Shown here: positions 59,990 through 64,000 of the stretch, one piece after another | Numbering within the stretch: the first letter of the stretch is position 1 | Layout of the letters: every line of letters begins with the position of its first letter | Assembly (NCBI GenBank): GCA_941918925.1 | Contig: OW799237.1 | Location: forward strand, 96,631,015 to 96,695,014 | Direction: 5' to 3' | DNA: 64,000 bases | From: Phyto melanocephala | Lineage: Eukaryota; Arthropoda; Insecta; Diptera; Rhinophoridae | Program-made: the position numbers and the translations under genes | Notes under the pieces: generated by a model | Seen by the model: the letters and a program-made list of their open reading frames with translations, nothing else | Databases searched by the model: none | Told to the model about the DNA's origin: nothing

Positions 59990-60660
59990 TAATGTTATTC
60001 CTTTATAAGGTGCAATTGGTGTCAGAACCCGCTGACCATCGGCAATGTCTTAATTTTGCAGTTAAATTTCAATAGTTGGTCAGCATTGAAATTAACTTTA
60101 TTGAAAACCTAATTAAGAGAGATGAAACTAATTTTCATTTGAATGTCGTCTTGAATAAGGAGAACTATAGATTCTGGAGTTCTGAAAATGCAAGAGCTAT
60201 TTATCTAGGTCAACGGTACTTCTTTACGTGTACAGAGTAGTGTAGTTTATTATTCGAAAATACCATTAGGCCACATTTCTTTGAAAATAAAGTTTAAAGT
60301 GATGTATAATTCAATAGAAAGCTATACCGGTCTATAATAAAATATTTTTACGTCCTGCTCTTGTAAGCAGACTTAAAATGTAGTTTCAGAAGACAAAGTT
60401 ACTGCCCACACTGCCCGAGGCACGACTTTTAAGTGAATTTTTTAACAGCCAAAAATTGTGATGAATTTTGAAATTAATTGGCTACTGATTTCGCCATATT
60501 TGTCAGCACCCTACTATTTTCTTTGGCGTTTTTAAATAAAGCAAATATATCTGAACTAGACCGTGATAATTTTTGAACTCATAGCCAACATTAAAAATAT
60601 TAGCACTACAGGCACAATCTTTGAAAAATTTTAGGTTTGGTTTTGTTTAAAAAGAGGTGA
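59990..60660 (+). pseudogene. Mariner-related transposase relic
   Basis: Reads VSEPADHRQCLNFAVKFQ near 60018-60070, then IKRDETNFHLNVVLNKENYR and FWSSENARAIYLGQRYFF (60110-60225). These match ELKPADH--R--FA and SDEAHFWLNGYVNKQNCRFW. Later VVSEDKVTAHTARGTTFK (about 60380-60435) matches FQQDGATAHTAR, and YYFLWRF (60510-60535) matches DYFLWGF. The first Asp (RDE) and second Asp (EDK) are still readable, but the third (CDL) is lost and several stops and shifts are present. Confidence 0.8.
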
Positions 60661-60799
60661 GCTAAATGCTCAAACCCATAACAGTCATACATCCATGCCC
60701 AATTCAACAAATAAAAAACGATATTCCCGAATCAGTTAGTATATCGACTAGATCAGAGACCGAGTTCCTTCAATGTTATTTGTAATTAAAAAATTCCCA

Positions 60800-61400
60800 G
60801 GTATTTCAAGTTCGATAAATAGTTTACGTTAAGGTTTTCGAGTCTGTTACACCCAAACCAAGAACATTGACAAGGTAAGTGTTCTTAGGTCTTTTTGTTA
60901 CATGCTCTACATGCTGTTTCATTCGTAAGCCCCATGAGAGCTAGATGACATCTCCGTGCGATCGTTATTTCACTAGTTAATTTCATAAGTGTTGATTAAT
61001 TCAGTTTCATAATGTCTTTTGATTTATCAAGATTTGTGTCAACACATGATATGTCTTGTCATTTCCTGACGTATTTCTCCATAATCCAAAATGATTAAAA
61101 AATGGTCACATTGTGTACAATTTGTCGGCTTCTTCGTTTTTGATTACGCCGTAATGGCTTGGTATCCATAGACGTTCGCAATTCGCATGTAAGTTAATTT
61201 TACTTTTGTTTTGCAGGATATTCCGAAATTGAACTTTTTCGTTTGTTCCTAATATTTCTTAATTCTTCGTTGGTCTTAATAACTGATTGTCTATTCCGGT
61301 ACGAATTTTAGTTTTGTTATCGGTCTTCTGGTTCAGTTTATTGTCTTTCGTAATTGCCATAATTTCAGCCTCAAAAATTATTATGATTTGGTAGACGCAA
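60800..61400 (-). pseudogene. Non-LTR retrotransposon RNase H fragment
   Basis: The minus strand reads IFEAEIMAITK (61379-61347) and RLWIPSHYGVIKNEEADKLY (61180-61121). These are the QAE-AI and WVPGH-GI-GNE-AD-L motifs of the RNase H domain carried by I/R1/Jockey-type non-LTR elements. The GNE Asn-Glu and the AD Asp are kept. Further down (about 60870-60950) an eroded MKQHVEHVTKRPKNTYL segment follows. Stops interrupt it. It may be a different element from the reverse transcriptase at 21430-22150. Confidence 0.7.
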
Positions 61401-61788
61401 GTATTAACCTCTACTTCGGCTTATGTTGAATTCCATGGTTTTATGGTCTATTACCTGTCATTCACTCATTGATATTAATCTAATAGCGACCTAGCTGCTT
61501 TATATTTCAACCGTATCTCAATCGGCTGAATAGTTTAGTATATTTTCAATAGGCTTTATTGATTTGATTATCATAGATATTTTGTAATAACTTTTTTATC
61601 TGAGGATGTCCAGCACACTATCGAAGCATACTTTTGGCTTAGAGTCATTTCCTTTTCCATACTTAATATAAATGAAAAAAGTTTATTTCATTTATATCTT
61701 TATCTGAAAATAATATACGTATGTAACCTCAACCCACGACATCTTGTATAAACAGCTTCTTCCAACTACATAGTTCTATTTAAGTACT
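61401..61788. other. Probably more of the same retroelement, unrecognisable
   Basis: No motif can be placed between the RNase H relic and the candidate exons. Confidence 0.35.
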
Positions 61789-62625
61789 TTAAGGTGAAAA
61801 ATCTTTTGGAACAATGCTGTTGTAATAAAATTTAAAAATATATTTATGCAATTGGGTAAATTTAAAACCTGAATCCCTTAAACTTATGCCCCGTAGGTGC
61901 TCATCCACACTAACCTTACAACTAAAACACACTTCTTCATTAAAAGATTGTTTTTTTTCTTCGTTAATTAAAATTTTGCGTATATGTTTTGGGACACCCT
62001 CTAAAGAAAAAGAAAATAAATAAATAAATAAAGAAAAACTAAGGTAAAGCTTATTCCAAAGTTTTGTTTCATACACAAAAACAACCCTTTCACATCAATC
62101 CCTTTTTAAAGAGATTACAATTTTAAACTTAAATAACTTGAGCACTAAAACTATTTCGACTAAAACAAATACTACTTTCTTTACAATAACGCCTTATTAA
62201 AAACTCATTATGTTCATTAACATCTTCCTATTTAAACCCTCTTTTTGTTTGTTAATGGCAACCAGCTGAGTGGGGTTTTAATAATGAATGCTGTAAATGA
62301 TACAATCAACACTAATGTTTATCTTTAATAAAATGAAATAAAGAATTTCTAATGAAATCACTGACATTGATTCTGTATTGTTAGTTCAAGAGATAAAAAT
62401 CCGTTTTTGTGTTGAAAAAGGTAGTAGCTTATTAAAGGTGGCGAATATTGTTTCAGGGGTTTCGTAACGTCATTGAGGGAGGAAGAAGTTATGGAAAAAA
62501 GGGCTGAGATTAGCACGAGTATAAAGATTACCTTTGTTCCACTGATAAACACTTGTTGTAATACCGACTACGAGGAATAGAAGAAAAGCAAACAAAAGCA
62601 AATAAAGCAGAAATTTGCATTTAAG
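61789..62625 (-). CDS. Candidate 5' exons of a secreted, saposin-like-domain protein (partial or broken)
   Basis: Exon 1 (62625-62532) reads KFLLYLLLFAFLLFLVVGIT then TSVYQWNK, a signal-peptide-like leader. It ends in donor CAAAG|GTAATC. The acceptor CTTTTTCTTTAG|AG opens exon 2 at 62000; the phases match (G|AG = Glu) across a 531-bp intron. Exon 2 continues EGVPKHIRKILINEEKKQ, then EEVCFSCKVSVDEHLRG, and stays open to a TAA at 61791-61789. C-x2-C-K-x2-V-D is like the first Cys pair of saposin-B domains, for example in insect acid sphingomyelinases; this is a tentative reading. The later saposin Cys residues are not in this exon, so either a further splice (such as AAG|GTTAGT at about 61910) or decay is implied. 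No ATG is in frame before a TGA at 62628, and an INE-1-like element starts at 62655, so the true start may be displaced or lost. Confidence 0.35.
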
Positions 62626-62654
62626 TCAAATTGACAATTTTCAAAAGGTACTTT

Positions 62655-64000
62655 AACAAGTAAGAGCACTATATTCGGCTGTGCCGAATCTTTTATACCC
62701 ACCACCAATTTTGTGTACATTTAAAGCACAATATTTATTATTTTGTTAATCGCTATAGAATAATCTCTTTATAATAAAATATGTATCACTTTCTTTGTAG
62801 AGGGTGGTTAAATTTTAAGGGCCCATGTTTAAGGTAAACCACATCTAAACTTCAACTTTTTTCTTGTATTTCATTTGACATTTCTCAATCTCAGACTACC
62901 TCAATTTGAACCGTGAAAGATACGCAATCGAGCAACGCTTTTAAATATTAAAGATTTTTATAAAAATAGGCGTTCAAATCAAAATGCATTTCGTGCACTT
63001 CGTGATTCTTTTGGTCAACATAATCGTTAGAATTCGTCCACAATCGTGAGAATTGTAAAAAATATTTTAATGTCTGCAAAGCAGGTCTGTATGAAATGTG
63101 AAAACATCTGTGAATGCCATCTTAGTTCGTTGAATGGGAAACATTGCTGTTTTTCACGATAACGTGGCAAAAGAGCAAGCAGCCTCGATTCATCATCGTG
63201 CCCAACAACCGAGCATCAACAGTGTCATTGAAAATTTGGACTATCGGATCGTGGTGTGCCGCCTAGGTTGGGGGGCCATTTGGCCGATATTTTGTTACAT
63301 ACATAATTGAAGCATACAAATATTATCATTATAAAAATAAATGATAATAATTTCATAATAATTTTATTCAAAATCAACATAGTCCCTTAAAATTAAACCA
63401 CCCATTATAACTTCGGTATGCTAGTAAAATGTTTTCGAAAATTTAGTCTTTCAATGAAAGTGGCCGTTAAAATACGCGTGTCAATAAAGTTTCTGCTAAT
63501 AAACATAACTTAGATATTTCAATATAGTCCTTTAGTATTCCAAAATCTTTATTCATAGAGAATTTACATGAATTTAAGAGGAAGAAAGTGAATTTAAGGT
63601 TAAATTTTAAGGGCCACAGGGTGATTTAAAATATACATTCTCTGCATTTTTCTAAAACGGGAAATTTATTAGTAAGATTTTGATTTTTAAACTTCTATAA
63701 CATTTTGCTTTTAAAAGATTTTCAAACGAAATAAGTTTTGTATAATTTTAAAATTTGTTAGCCATTAGTACATGAAAATAAATTGTTTATAATGTTTAGA
63801 GATAATTTTTTTTTACTTAGGTCAAAATTTTCCTAAATTCCCATTTTTAATAGAGCATAACTTCAGGAGAACATAAGCATAAGTTGTTAGCACGCCATCC
63901 AGTAGTTGCTAGTAGAGTCATCTATCTTATCATCTTTATCTTATATTTAGCTACAGTACAATAAATGGCGCAGTGTAAGATGAATCAATGCTAATATATA
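62655..64000 (+). mobile_element. INE-1-like element, family I copy C, cut by window end
   Basis: AACAAGTAAGAGCACTATAT, hairpin TTCGGCTGTGCCGAA, TTTATACCCACCACC. It carries the mariner derivative at the same place as copies A and B, and after 63405 it follows copy B closely (GTGGCCGTTAAAATACGCGT, GGTTAAATTTTAAGGGCCAC, CAGTACAATAAATGGCGCAG). B and C are thus a subfamily distinct from A. Confidence 0.75.
62800..63405 (+). mobile_element. Mariner-like derivative nested in copy C
   Basis: Termini GAGGGTGGTTAAATTTTAAG / ...AAACCACCCAT with TA at 62798-62799 and 63406-63407. The helix-turn-helix frame is present but has changes relative to copy B (NRRSNQNAFRALRDSFGQHN-like), and the open frame is shorter. 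Confidence 0.8.

Overview
The window looks like about 64 kb of AT-rich nuclear DNA from a higher dipteran fly, probably a calyptrate (blow fly, house fly or similar). Three things point there: a typical insect allergen-repeat (G12-like) gene with a short GT-AG intron, many repeats sharing sequence blocks with the INE-1/DINE-1 (Helentron-type) elements of Drosophila, and several Tc1/mariner, piggyBac and Jockey relics of insect type. The genus cannot be named from sequence alone.

Gene content is very low. The only gene I am confident in is on the minus strand at 33416-34306. It has two exons and encodes a secreted protein of about 215 residues, with a TATA box and initiator upstream and an AATAAA downstream. 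A second, tentative minus-strand locus at 61789-62625 joins a hydrophobic leader to an exon with a saposin-like Cys pair through consensus splice sites. It has no in-frame ATG and stops about 30 bp from a transposon copy that fills the rest of the window. A third, weak candidate is an exon pair at 41500-42190.

The rest is repeats. Four large elements share one 5' start (AACAAGTAAGAG, then a TTCGGC-GTGCCGAA hairpin) and begin near 4.9, 12.1 and 62.7 kb (plus) and at 17.5-18.5 kb (minus). The three plus-strand copies carry the same roughly 600 bp mariner derivative at the same site, so the nested pair spread as a unit. Related shorter families lie at 3.0, 22.6, 31.2, 35.0, 36.0, 48.2 and 56.4 kb; two of them abut head-to-tail at 35960/35961. 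A separate family (CCCGGC...CGTTGCTACGCCCC) with GGGCGTGGCACTGCCCAC modules lies at 15.9, 44.9 and 54.1 kb, with a divergent relative at 46.0 kb.

Transposase relics: Tc1-type at 1-400; mariner-related at 8.8-9.4, 19.9-20.6, 26.6-27.4 and 60.0-60.7 kb; piggyBac at 27.4-28.4 and 53.5-53.8 kb; non-LTR reverse transcriptase at 21.4-22.2 kb and RNase H at 60.8-61.4 kb. About ten small inverted-repeat elements (MITEs) are scattered between them, some with clear target duplications.

The most unusual signal is a 29-32 nt motif found five times: an 8-nt CTGANRAN box, a covarying 6-bp stem, then GAAA. It resembles the conserved core of a hammerhead ribozyme, and in three copies AATAAA follows closely.
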